Below, in pieces: positions 1 through 7,009 of a stretch of DNA of 64,000 nucleotides (positions are counted from its first letter, which is position 1; each line of letters begins with the position of its first letter). The notes below the pieces were generated by a model. That model saw only the letters and a program-made list of their open reading frames with translations, did no database searches and was not told the DNA's origin. The position numbers and the translations under genes were made by a program. Source of the DNA: Aestuariimicrobium ganziense (GTDB lineage: Bacteria > Actinomycetota > Actinomycetes > Propionibacteriales > Propionibacteriaceae); the NCBI RefSeq assembly GCF_015352975.1, contig NZ_JACYIZ010000004.1, forward strand, positions 248,001 to 312,000. Reading direction: 5' to 3'.

Positions 1-61
1 TGAACAGCGGCACGCTGGCCAGGTCGGGCCTTTCCCAGGTGGGCTGCGGCTGCTTCGTCAT
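1..61 (-). CDS. Start of a Tad/Flp operon gene, possibly the CpaF/TadA secretion ATPase (partial)
   Basis: Only the first 20 codons are in the window; the gene continues past base 1. The ATG overlaps the TGA of the upstream TadZ-like gene (ATGA), so the two are translationally coupled. The visible N-terminus (MTKQPQPTWERPDLASVPLF) has no diagnostic motif. In actinobacterial tad clusters the gene after the CpaE/TadZ-like ATPase is normally the CpaF/TadA hexameric ATPase that powers pilus assembly. That naming is therefore inference from order only. Confidence 0.45.
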   Translation of the reverse strand, partial: MTKQPQPTWERPDLASVPLF

Positions 62-807
62 CGTTCCGCCTCCGCCCTGGTGCGCGGTGCGAGGGCTCGA
101 AGCGACTCACCCAGCGCCACCACCGAGCGAGGTAGCGCCGAACGGTCGAACCGACGTTGGGGCTCCCCGTGGGACCACCACCGCGCGGCGTCCGGATCCC
201 ACGCGACCTCGCCGACCACGGGCACGCCCAGGGTCTTGGTGACCTCGGACGTGCTGTACCGACGTGCCGGGCCCGCGATGACCAACCGCACCTCGCCCAG
301 CGAGCCTTCCTGAAGACCGGGCAGCCATGACCGCACCCGGGCCAGTTCGGGCAGCCCGGTCCCCGTCACGATCATGGTCACGTCCGACTCCGAGATCAGC
401 GGCTCCGGGCTGCCGACCATGCCGAGCCGGCCGGCGTCCACGACGATGTCCACGCCCGTGTCGACCTCGAGTCCGCGGAGGGCTTCCAGGAGCGCGTCCC
501 ACACGCCGAGGAGGGACGCGGCCTGCTGGTGCGCGCGGAGCCCCGGCAACAGACTCGCGTTCGAGTCGGCCAGGGGGAAGAGCCGTGACGGCAGTTCGTC
601 GGCCAACTGGTGGTGCCGGTGCGCCAGCACCAGCTCGGAGAGTCCCGGCCGCGCGACCCCGGTGCAGTAGCCCGCCAGGATCGCCGAGCCGCCCGACGGG
701 TCGGCTTCCACCAACACCACCGGGCGGGGCCACGTCAGGGCGAGACCGACCGCCAGGGTCGTCACCCCCAGCGAGCCCGAGACGGACGCGACGGTGAAGA
801 CGGGCAT
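58..807 (-). CDS. TadZ/CpaE-like ParA/MinD-family ATPase
   Basis: A 249-residue protein of the ParA/MinD fold, the type that localises Flp/Tad pilus machinery at the membrane. The N-terminus has the beta1/P-loop region (VASVSGSLGVTT), followed by the switch-like VLVEADPSGG about 30 residues later and a VVDAG strand near residue 125. The P-loop is atypical: both lysines of the usual KGGxGKT are absent (SGSLGVTT), as in several TadZ-like proteins, so nucleotide binding may be altered. The start was set at the ATG at 807, because the longer frame would run into the upstream coding remnant and has a composition unlike a protein. It is coupled to the next gene by an ATGA overlap. Confidence 0.75.
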   Translation of the reverse strand: MPVFTVASVSGSLGVTTLAVGLALTWPRPVVLVEADPSGGSAILAGYCTGVARPGLSELVLAHRHHQLADELPSRLFPLADSNASLLPGLRAHQQAASLLGVWDALLEALRGLEVDTGVDIVVDAGRLGMVGSPEPLISESDVTMIVTGTGLPELARVRSWLPGLQEGSLGEVRLVIAGPARRYSTSEVTKTLGVPVVGEVAWDPDAARWWSHGEPQRRFDRSALPRSVVALGESLRALAPRTRAEAER

Positions 808-811
808 GGCG

Positions 812-895
812 TCACCGTTCCCGGGAGTCGAGCACCACGGCCACCTTGCCTGTCGCAGCCCGCGCTGCCAGATCAGGAGCGGCGTCCGCACTCAC
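812..895 (-). pseudogene. 27-codon remnant resembling the C-terminus of a SAF/CpaB-type protein
   Basis: A short frame starts with a GTG that overlaps the TGA of the upstream lipoprotein frame and stops 4 nt before the TadZ-like gene. Its peptide (VSADAAPDLAARAATGKVAV and a few more residues) reads like the last strand-helix-strand of SAF/CpaB proteins. A cpaB gene commonly sits just before cpaE/tadZ in Tad operons. I infer that an upstream deletion removed most of cpaB and left this tail. It could instead be a small coupled ORF of no known function. Confidence 0.3.
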
Positions 896-1297
896 CAGCA
901 GGAGGTGACGACCCACCCGTCGCCCTTGGCCAAGGCGCTTTGGGACGGGATCTTCGTGGCTCCGACCTGCACCTGCCCCCGCTGGCGGACCGTCGTCAGC
1001 ATCACCTGCAGGCTGCTCAGCGCCTCGCCCGAGGCAAGGGTGTCGAGCTCGTTGATGCTCCTGCTCGAGTCGGCCAAGAGGCCGTCGAGGGTCTGCCACA
1101 GCAGGACGACTCGCGCCTTCGCGTCCTCGAGCTTCTGGTCTTCGGGGCTAAGAGTCGGTGTCGGCGTCCGTGGGTGACGGCGATTGCGACGGGCCCGTCG
1201 GTGTCGGGCTGGTGGTGGGCGTGGCTGTGCAGCCACCGATCAGGGCAGCGGCCATGATGGCGCCCACCGCTTTGGTGGCCAGTCCCAGGTGGGTCAT
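892..1297 (-). pseudogene. Lipoprotein gene interrupted by a one-base frameshift
   Basis: The ATG at 1297 follows a good AGGAGG site. The first frame encodes a lipoprotein signal with lipobox LIGGC and a Thr/Pro/Ser linker, then hits TAG at 1148-1150 after 49 residues. A second frame, offset by one base, continues smoothly from about 1165 as LSPEDQKLEDAKARVVLLWQ and ends at 892 with WVVTSCW. The second frame looks like the mature domain of a small actinobacterial lipoprotein family. Upstream of the switch, the second frame is a run of Arg/Pro codons, typical of an out-of-frame reading. One inserted base near 1150-1165 explains this. It may be a real mutation or an assembly error. The 3' end also looks short for the family. 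Confidence 0.6.
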
Positions 1298-1641
1298 CCC
1301 ATCCTCCTTCGCCTACGGGACATAACGGGGCGCGGAGGCACCTCGCGGACATCCTGTGCGTGGTGATTTCTCGTGGAAGGCGGCAGCGCCGATCCCGGAG
1401 GCGCTCGGCGCTCGTGTGGCGCTGTCGCGGGTACTGCCAATGTCAGAAGCGGCCATCGCTGGCTCCAAGCTCTCCAGGGGGTGGACCTTGTACGGGAAGG
1501 CTAAGCATGGATTTCGGAGATCTTGCGGATTTCGAGCTTCGCTCTCCGCGTGTCACGCCAGCACATCTACACCGTTTAGCGGTATAGATTGCTCATCGTG
1601 TCTCGTCTCCCCTTGCCGCGGACCACTGGAACAATGGGCGC
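1298..1641. other. Intergenic stretch, no gene recognised
   Basis: Short open frames exist on both strands, but none has a convincing start, ribosome site or protein-like composition. The segment separates the minus-strand Tad operon from the plus-strand accessory genes and may include the left boundary of the integrative element. I could not find a copy of the tRNA-Leu 3' end here. Confidence 0.4.
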
Positions 1642-1989
1642 GTGCCTGCCTACTCCGACGCCCCGCTCCCTGTCGGGTTGGACGCGTTGGTCGGCATGGG
1701 CATGAACCGCGTCAAGCTCGCGATCGCCGTGGCGCTGGCCGAACACGGGGGTTGTCTCAGCACCCCGGAGCTCCTCGCCGCGCTCGGCGAGGGGGTCGCT
1801 GGTACGACGATCGCGCGCAACCTCACCGAGCTCGAGGACCACGGCTACGTTACCGGCGACGTTCCCCGCGACGAGCGCCGTCGCCGACGCACGCACTGGA
1901 CGCTCAACCAGGAGACGCTCCACGCCGACCTGCGTGCGCTCATCCAAGCCACCACGCCCACCGACGAATCCCCGACCGCGACGGGTTGA
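1642..1989 (+). CDS. Winged-helix transcriptional regulator
   Basis: A 115-residue protein with a MarR/ArsR-like winged-helix pattern. Helices at about residues 20-45 are followed by a helix-turn-helix (LSTPELLAALGEG then TTIARNLTELEDHGYV) and a basic wing (DERRRRRTHW). It probably binds DNA as a dimer; the target cannot be read from sequence. The GTG at 1642 gives the full frame, but the ATG at 1696 or 1702 is also possible, as no clear ribosome site marks either. It stands alone, with no operon partner within 380 bases downstream, and may be the first cargo gene of the element. Confidence 0.65.
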   Translation: MPAYSDAPLPVGLDALVGMGMNRVKLAIAVALAEHGGCLSTPELLAALGEGVAGTTIARNLTELEDHGYVTGDVPRDERRRRRTHWTLNQETLHADLRALIQATTPTDESPTATG

Positions 1990-2374
1990 CGGGCGACGGG
2001 GGCAGTCGGTGATCGAACCCGAAGCTCCCTGGGCGAGTTGGGTTACGGGAGTCGTCAGCTCCTTGGCGCAGTAGGCCTAACTCCCGGCCCACAAGGCATG
2101 TCGTTCGCGTGATGCCGTTGCGCAGCGACACTGCGATTGCTGGGCACGACCACCGGGTCAGCCGTCCGGCACGAGCACGGCCTCACCTTGCTCTTGATCT
2201 CGCTCCGGCCTCGTGGACCACGCAACTCCGCCCCCACAAGGGCCGACTGCTCGCCGTTCGCCCCGGATGCAGCCCTGCAGTTCCAGGAGACTGACCAAGG
2301 GGCTGCGGCCGGGAGTACGTCGAACTGGTCTGGTGTCCTTCGAGGCCCGCGTGGGCCCAGGGAGGGACAGTGCC
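1990..2374. other. Intergenic stretch, no gene recognised
   Basis: Overlapping open frames here lack ribosome sites and look like random reading of GC-rich DNA. The last bases carry the ribosome site of the HTH gene at 2375. No attachment repeat, tRNA or terminator is evident. Confidence 0.4.
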
Positions 2375-2602
2375 ATGACCATGCGAACCTACGAGACGTT
2401 GCCTACGGCCGCCGCCCGGATCGGAGTGAGCGTGAAGACCATCCGCCGCAGGATCGCCGAGGGTGTCCTCCCCGTCTACCGGTGCGGCCGCATCCTCAGG
2501 CCGGACCCTGACGACGTCGACGCCATGTTCCGCCGCTACCCGACTTGGTCATCCGCGTCGCGGGTCGCGACACCGCTTCAGACCGCCCGGCGCACGAACT
2601 AG
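2375..2602 (+). CDS. Excisionase/AlpA-like helix-turn-helix DNA-binding protein
   Basis: A 75-residue protein with the MerR/excisionase fold: TLPTAAARIGVSVKTIRRRI is the helix-turn-helix, followed by the wing GVLPVYRCGRILR and DPDDVDAMF. Such proteins act as recombination directionality factors or small regulators in integrative elements. The start is the ATG at 2375, eight bases after GGAGGG. The longer upstream frame has no ribosome site. It lies upstream of the DUF433/DUF5615 pair and in the same element as the integrase, which fits an Xis role, but the exact role is inferred. Confidence 0.7.
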   Translation: MTMRTYETLPTAAARIGVSVKTIRRRIAEGVLPVYRCGRILRPDPDDVDAMFRRYPTWSSASRVATPLQTARRTN

Positions 2603-2741
2603 TTGGCTCGGGGAGACCACACGCCGGCACAAGCGTACGTACGGTCATGCCCGATGCTGGGATGCAACGTGTTCGGAGGTCCGTTGTCGTAAGCGACTGG
2701 CAGACTGGTCGCAGGGAGCAACCGCACGGAAGGAGACGTCG

Positions 2742-3383
2742 ATGGCGTACACAGCCAACATGGCGGCCCTGCTTAGCGGTGCCAGCCAAAGCCAACTCCG
2801 CTACTGGCGTCAGTCACACAAGGGCGAAGCTCCTCTGCTCGTGCCGGAGCACGGCACGCGGCCGCACGCCCTCTACTCCTACCGCGACGTTCTCGTCCTG
2901 CGCATGTTCGCCCGACTACGCGGTGAGGTGTCACTCCAAACGATCCGCAGAGCGGTCACCTGGATGGAGGAGCACCTGACCGACGGGCAAGACCTGTCCG
3001 AGCGCACTCTGCTTGCTGTGCCAGAGAAGAAGTCCATCGTCTACTTCTCCGAGGACGGTGAGTTCTTGGATGTGGGCAAGGCGCCGGGACAGTACGGACA
3101 CCAGGCCGTGATGCGCGATCTGTTCAGGCCGTTTACGAACCGTCGCGGTGACGTAGTGCCCGACCTGACGCACCCCGCTTCGGGGTTGCTGGTCGATCCC
3201 GAAATCCGGGGAGGGGTGCCCGTTGTGGACGGGACCCGCATCACTTACAACCTACTGGCCGGACTCGCGCAAGACGGTCTGACTCTGGCCGAGATCCATA
3301 AGTTCTACCCGGGAGTGTCCGCCGAGGCGGTGAAGGGGGCCACGGAACTCGCCGGTCGCGTCGCGTATGCCCGCGCGGCGTGA
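2742..3383 (+). CDS. DUF433 protein with MerR-like N-terminus, putative antitoxin
   Basis: A 213-residue protein. The N-terminal half resembles a MerR-type DNA-binding region (SGASQSQLRYWRQ, then SYRDVLVLRMFARLRGEVSL). The C-terminal part is a DUF433 domain (GVPVVDGTRITYNLLAGLA, then YPGVSAEAVKGATE), a fold found in VapB-like antitoxins. AGGAG lies 6 nt before the ATG. Its TGA overlaps the GTG of the DUF5615 gene. The order antitoxin then PIN-like toxin, with coupled translation, matches known DUF433/DUF5615 modules. It probably represses its own operon through the N-terminal domain and neutralises the partner through DUF433. Confidence 0.75.
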   Translation: MAYTANMAALLSGASQSQLRYWRQSHKGEAPLLVPEHGTRPHALYSYRDVLVLRMFARLRGEVSLQTIRRAVTWMEEHLTDGQDLSERTLLAVPEKKSIVYFSEDGEFLDVGKAPGQYGHQAVMRDLFRPFTNRRGDVVPDLTHPASGLLVDPEIRGGVPVVDGTRITYNLLAGLAQDGLTLAEIHKFYPGVSAEAVKGATELAGRVAYARAA

Positions 3384-3814
3384 AGGTACTCCTGGACGAG
3401 GACGTTCCTGAACCCCTTGTTCCGCTCCTCGGGCGCCTACTTCGCGGACACGACGTGCAGCATGTCCGCGACCTGAAGTGGAAGAGCAAGAAGGACCTTG
3501 ACCTGTTCCCGGATGCGCGGCGAAGAGGGTTCGAGGCGATTCTGACCAACAACATCGGCCAGTTCAACGATCCGGAGGAGTGCAAGGCAATCCAGCGCTC
3601 CGGCCTGCATCACATCTCCTACCAGATCGACGACGGACTCGATGGGCTCGCTCGCGCCTCCGCATCCATATGCGCTGCAATCCGACCCATCGTCGAGGCA
3701 CTCGAACCCGTGAACTCACAGCGGGTGGTCAAGATCACGGCCATCTCGGCACGGACCAAGCGCTTCATCGTCTCCAACCCGGCCACCGACCCGCCGAGCA
3801 AGTACTGGCCCTGA
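3380..3814 (+). CDS. DUF5615 PIN-like protein, putative toxin
   Basis: A 144-residue protein of the DUF5615 (Mut7-C-like PIN) family. It opens with MKVLLDEDVP, the strand bearing the first acidic residues of the PIN-like active site. HDVQHVRDL and the later ILTNNIGQF carry further conserved positions. Family members are predicted RNases. The GTG start overlaps the stop of the DUF433 gene by 4 nt, so production should depend on antitoxin translation. The C-terminal 45 residues are variable and basic. Toxicity and RNase activity are inferred from family and gene order. Confidence 0.72.
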   Translation: MKVLLDEDVPEPLVPLLGRLLRGHDVQHVRDLKWKSKKDLDLFPDARRRGFEAILTNNIGQFNDPEECKAIQRSGLHHISYQIDDGLDGLARASASICAAIRPIVEALEPVNSQRVVKITAISARTKRFIVSNPATDPPSKYWP

Positions 3815-3926
3815 CCACCGGTGTCCGCTACCGCGACGCCGGACCCCCGACCGGGGGGCACAGGACCGAAAGCGTTCTGGCACCGAACCCATTCGTAACG
3901 GTCGGGGTTGAGGCGAGAAAGCGACG

Positions 3927-4754
3927 CTAGACGTGGATGCGTGCAGCCTTGCGAATGGGAACCTCTGCGGGCTTTGCCTGCTTGCGAGGCCGGGCCTTCT
4001 GCGTCATTGGGTCAAGGGGGTGTTCAAAGGGCCTGAAGGTCTCCAGCACGTCCAAGTGGAGCTGATATACGTTGCGTTGACGGGGCTCCCCCTGCGACTG
4101 ATAAGTCTCACGCTCGACCGTCAGCAAACCTCGGTCCCGCAGTTCCTCTGTCGCGCGCGTCCACGTATCGTCGGAGAAGCCGTACTGTCGCTTGCGGATT
4201 CCGTCGGCCCACGCGCCTTTGGTCTTGCGCCCACCGGTCAACTCCCTGAGGACAATGAAGATGGCGAGGGCGCGGCCAGACAGGGCAAGGAGCCATCCCT
4301 TCTTCCAGAGCGCTATTGGCAGCGTGACGTAGGGGGCCTTCAGGTCAGCGTCGTTCCACTCCTCTCCCGACCCATCTGGCCGCAGGATCTTGATGGTCCG
4401 AGTGCGGCCCGGCGGAGCCTCGATCGCGACGAGCCTGTGGTCATTGCTAGCGAGAACCTTGAGAGCGCTGTTGACGCGCCTAGCACCCACGACGGAGGGA
4501 TCGGGGAACCCCAGGCAAGACGCGATGTCGGTCGCGGTGATCGGTACGTCGTGGGGCGCTGCCGTCGCGATCATTCGAATCAGGAGGTACACCCGGAGCC
4601 GGCTCTCTCCTCCCTGTCCGCCACGCATCATCCTGGCCAATGGCGGGTCATCACCACGGACGAAGTCAATTGGGAATCGGACCGACCTTGAACGTTGAGA
4701 CTTGGTCACCGCCTTCTCCAGTCGCTGGACGGCCTCGGAGTTCGGTGGGGGCAC
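3927..4754 (-). CDS. Unknown protein with winged-helix features, element-encoded
   Basis: A 275-residue soluble protein whose function I do not recognise. The GTG start follows AGGAGG at a normal distance. It has two helix-rich segments that look like winged-helix domains: residues about 55-110 (ITATDIASCLGFPD, RRVNSALKVL) and about 165-235 (LAIFIVLRELTGG, RKRQYGFSDDTWTRATEELR, then DRGLLTVERE). The C-terminus is rich in Lys/Arg (KARPRKQAKPAEV). Two winged helices plus a basic tail would fit a replication initiator or regulator of a mobile element. It is transcribed toward the toxin pair. Codon use is less GC-biased than in chromosomal neighbours, consistent with transfer. Confidence 0.55.
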   Translation of the reverse strand: MPPPNSEAVQRLEKAVTKSQRSRSVRFPIDFVRGDDPPLARMMRGGQGGESRLRVYLLIRMIATAAPHDVPITATDIASCLGFPDPSVVGARRVNSALKVLASNDHRLVAIEAPPGRTRTIKILRPDGSGEEWNDADLKAPYVTLPIALWKKGWLLALSGRALAIFIVLRELTGGRKTKGAWADGIRKRQYGFSDDTWTRATEELRDRGLLTVERETYQSQGEPRQRNVYQLHLDVLETFRPFEHPLDPMTQKARPRKQAKPAEVPIRKAARIHV

Positions 4755-5084
4755 CTCTTGACCTCCTGTGTGACGGGCACCCCTACGGGCTTAGCGGGGG
4801 CACATGAAGTGCCGGGGGTGCATGGGCTGCTGAGGGGTGCTAGGGCCTACTGTGTAACTATAGCCGCAACACGTGCACCCCTCATACCGCCAGAAGAGTA
4901 CTCCTCTCCCCGCGTCCCCAGTACCTCTCTCTACGCCAAGGAAGACCCTCTCATACCGCCACCGAAGTGACGGTGTGCCGGTTGCTCATCGACACCCCAT
5001 GGAGGAAGCTCGCCTCAAGGCCCCCCGCAAGAGAGGCAAGTAGCGAGCAGCATTCGCCCCTCAGGGCGGTGCACCGAGGAGGTG
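4755..5084. other. Intergenic stretch of the element, somewhat lower GC
   Basis: Upstream region of the minus-strand gene ending at 3927. It contains AT-richer patches around 4850-4870, a possible promoter zone, and two copies of a CTCATACCGCCA motif (about 4881 and 4951). A 22-codon frame at 4975-5043 exists but has no clear ribosome site. No gene is called. Confidence 0.4.
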
Positions 5085-5165
5085 ATGAGAGTGCGCGTCA
5101 CGAAGTTCCGTCTCACGATCGAGTGGGACGGCACGACGCTCAAGATCGCGCTTGAGCCCTATTAG
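5085..5165 (+). CDS. Small protein of 26 residues
   Basis: A short frame with a strong ribosome site (GAGGAGG before the ATG) and a clean end just before a terminator hairpin. The peptide (MRVRVTKFRLTIEWDGTTLK plus six residues) is amphipathic, with alternating beta-type residues, and reads like a real small protein. Tiny ORFs next to integrase genes are common in actinobacterial elements, and some act as excision factors or regulators. No family is recognised. Confidence 0.45.
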   Translation: MRVRVTKFRLTIEWDGTTLKIALEPY

Positions 5166-5168
5166 GTA

Positions 5169-5210
5169 GGGGGTGGACCCATTGACTTGCCGGTCCCCGG
5201 ATCCACCCCC
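5169..5210 (+). terminator. Hairpin terminator after the small ORF
   Basis: Arms GGGGGTGGA (5169-5177) and TCCACCCCC (5202-5210) pair perfectly, 3 bases after the stop of the small ORF. There is no clear U-tract, as is usual in high-GC actinobacteria. Confidence 0.6.
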
Positions 5211-5237
5211 ATTCAAGCCCGACCCTACGGATCGCGC

Positions 5238-5273
5238 AAGGCCGCCACTCATCGTCCGCTGAGTGGCGGCCTT
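5238..5273. terminator. Strong hairpin, probably bidirectional terminator
   Basis: A perfect 14-bp stem (AAGGCCGCCACTCA at 5238-5251 and its complement at 5260-5273) with an 8-nt loop. It lies between the plus-strand small ORF and the minus-strand integrase. The present integrase frame stops inside this hairpin, which supports the view that the true stop lay upstream. Confidence 0.7.
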
Positions 5274-6619
5274 GGCACACAAACCGCCGGGAGCCAGGGA
5301 CGGACGTCCGGCAGCGACGCCAGGGTGATGCACCCCGACGGAATCGGCGCGCCCAAAGACCCCGTCCCGCTTCGTCGAAGATGGTGACCTGTGGTTGGAC
5401 ACCGACGTGACTTCCTTGCCTCGCTGTCGCGATGTCGCCACCATCGCTCGGCAATCCGGGTTGATCGCGCCCCCCGACATGGCTTGTCAGGTGGCACGAC
5501 CCGTCGCGAACTCAGACATCCTGGCCGCCAACTGGGGGCATCGCGTTCGGCCGCGACGTGCTGATAGCGCATTGTCATGTTCGGCGTGCTGTGCCCGATC
5601 CGCGCCTGAAGCTCAGCCAACGTGGCTCCCAACTGCGCCGCCAGCGTCGCGCTGGTGTGACGCAGCCCGTGCACCGTCAGGCCGGGCATGTGGATGGCCG
5701 CCTTGCCCTTGTTGTGGGCGACACGCAGAACGCTGTCGTTGAGCGGGGAGTGCCCGTCCCTGGCCGGGAACAGCAGCGCCTCCCGCTCACGCACCGGCTG
5801 GCGCGCCGCCCACTCCCGCAACGCCGGAAGGAGGTGGGGAGGGATGGACACCGACCTGACCCCGGCGTCCGTTTTGGGTGGACCGATCAGGAGTTGCCCC
5901 TTGAGTCGCACGACGGCCTGACGGACATGCACCACGCCGATGTCCAGATCCAGGTCGCGCCCGCGGAGCCCGCGCACCTCGCCGGACCGCAATCCGCACC
6001 AACCGGCCAGCAAGAGGGGCGCTCGCCGCGCCTCGGGCACGGCAGCCAGGTAGCGGTTGAGTTGGTCGACCGTGAGCACCTCGATCTCACGCGCCCGTTC
6101 CTTCTGGGTGCCCGCCTTCACCCGGCACGGGCTCACCTCCACGAGCCGCTCCTCGACGGCCTCCTTGAAGATCGACTTCAGCAGCCCGTAGGCGTTGGCC
6201 TGCTGGGTGGGCGTCGTCCGCATCCCGGCGTACCAGGTGGAGATCTCCGCGGCGGTGATCTCGCCCAGGGGCTGCTTGGCGAACGCCGGAAGATTGGTCA
6301 GCCGGAGCAGCTTCGCATACAGCGCCGCCGTGCCCGGACGAATCCGCCGGCGGGCCACTACGGTGGTGGCGTATTCACTGAGCAGCAGGGGTGCTTCCGG
6401 AACCTCCCGGACCTGACGCGCCGGCGGCTCCCACTCGCCGCGACTGATCATCCGTTCCTGGTCGACCAGCCACCCTTCGGCGTCGATCCGGGCGACGAAG
6501 GTGATCGGAGCACTGTGCCGGCCGCCGTCGGGGCCGGTGTAGCGCGCCCGGTAGCGCCCACTCGGCAACTGGCCGACCTCACCGAAGCCTCGCTTGACCT
6601 TGGCCCGTGGCCTACCCAT
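5249..6619 (-). CDS. Tyrosine recombinase/integrase with frameshifted C-terminal tail
   Basis: A site-specific integrase of the phage/ICE tyrosine recombinase family. Residues 1-60 form an arm-type DNA-binding domain. About 75-175 is the SAM-like core-binding domain (SEYATTVVA, ITAAEISTWYAGM). The rest is catalytic, with Arg in GLRSGEVRGL, HGLRH, GHST and the nucleophile in TMRYQHV. After AERDA (about residue 361) the frame changes. A run of five Gs on the plus strand (5534-5538) would, with one base more, give QLAARMSEFATGRAT and a stop at 5487-5489, a normal integrase ending. The current reading adds about 95 unrelated residues and stops within a terminator. All catalytic residues are upstream of the shift. 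It lies beside tRNA-Leu, the likely target. Confidence 0.85.
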   Translation of the reverse strand: MGRPRAKVKRGFGEVGQLPSGRYRARYTGPDGGRHSAPITFVARIDAEGWLVDQERMISRGEWEPPARQVREVPEAPLLLSEYATTVVARRRIRPGTAALYAKLLRLTNLPAFAKQPLGEITAAEISTWYAGMRTTPTQQANAYGLLKSIFKEAVEERLVEVSPCRVKAGTQKERAREIEVLTVDQLNRYLAAVPEARRAPLLLAGWCGLRSGEVRGLRGRDLDLDIGVVHVRQAVVRLKGQLLIGPPKTDAGVRSVSIPPHLLPALREWAARQPVREREALLFPARDGHSPLNDSVLRVAHNKGKAAIHMPGLTVHGLRHTSATLAAQLGATLAELQARIGHSTPNMTMRYQHVAAERDAPSWRPGCLSSRRVVPPDKPCRGARSTRIAERWWRHRDSEARKSRRCPTTGHHLRRSGTGSLGAPIPSGCITLASLPDVRPWLPAVCVPRPPLSGR

Positions 6620-6691
6620 GATCTGCCCCTCCCGTCACGCTCGTAACGGGCACGAGGACGGTCGGGTGGACAGCGGGCGGCCCTCGCAACG

Positions 6692-6740
6692 TTCCCCACG
6701 CCCCGGATGTCGTGGGGAATACGTGGGGAACCGTGGGGAA
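6692..6740. repeat. Repeated 9-mer CGTGGGGAA, probable integrase arm-type sites
   Basis: CGTGGGGAA occurs at 6711-6719, 6722-6730 and 6732-6740, with an inverted copy (TTCCCCACG) at 6692-6700. The direct copies are 10-11 bp apart, one helical turn, so they present the same DNA face. They lie between the integrase start and the tRNA, where attachment-site arms are expected. Confidence 0.6.
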
Positions 6741-6788
6741 TGGGAGGCCTCTGAAGGCCATCCGTGTCCATGAGAGTCCACAACTGAG

Positions 6789-6804
6789 AAGGACCGAAGT
6801 CCTT
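6789..6804 (-). terminator. Small hairpin downstream of tRNA-Leu
   Basis: A 6-bp stem (AAGGAC/GTCCTT) with a CGAA tetraloop, about 45 bases beyond the tRNA 3' end. It could end tRNA transcription or form part of the attachment-site arm; it is weak on its own. Confidence 0.35.
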
Positions 6805-6846
6805 GTCAGAGGGGATTTGATGTAGTCAGGGGACCATACATCGTTG

Positions 6847-6929
6847 TGCGCGAGAGAGGAGTTGAACCTCCACGTCCCAAGGGACACTGGCACCTGAAGC
6901 CAGCGCGTCTGCCATTCCGCCACTCGCGC
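6847..6929 (-). tRNA. tRNA-Leu (anticodon CAG)
   Basis: The acceptor stem GCGCGAG pairs with CTCGCGC, with A as discriminator. The anticodon stem CTGGC/GCCAG encloses TTCAGGT, giving anticodon CAG. A long variable arm (TGTCCCTTGGGACG) fits the class II leucine tRNA, and the T-arm GGAGGTTCAACTCC is intact. CCA is not encoded. The 3' end faces the integrase, making this the likely attB of the element. Confidence 0.92.
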
Positions 6930-7009
6930 ATCACTGGATCGCTCCAGCCGTAGAAGGTTAGCACGGCGTCGAGAGCGCTCGCCAACCGAGGGACGCCGCC
7001 GACCAGCAG

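Noticed and set aside
2006..2024. T-arm-like GATCGAACCC sequence resembling a tRNA 3' end
   Set aside because: The minus strand gives only a 4-bp stem, and no acceptor or anticodon stem can be built around it. It also does not match the tRNA-Leu 3' end, so it is not the missing attachment repeat.
1298..5084. Search for a direct repeat of the tRNA-Leu 3' end marking the left end of the element
   Set aside because: No stretch matching the tRNA 3' segment (GAGGTTCAACTCCTCTCTCG) was found by eye. The left boundary remains unknown, and the copy may have diverged.
4967..5155. 62-codon plus-strand frame upstream of the integrase
   Set aside because: No ribosome site and unlikely composition. The overlapping 26-codon frame at 5085 has a strong site and is preferred.
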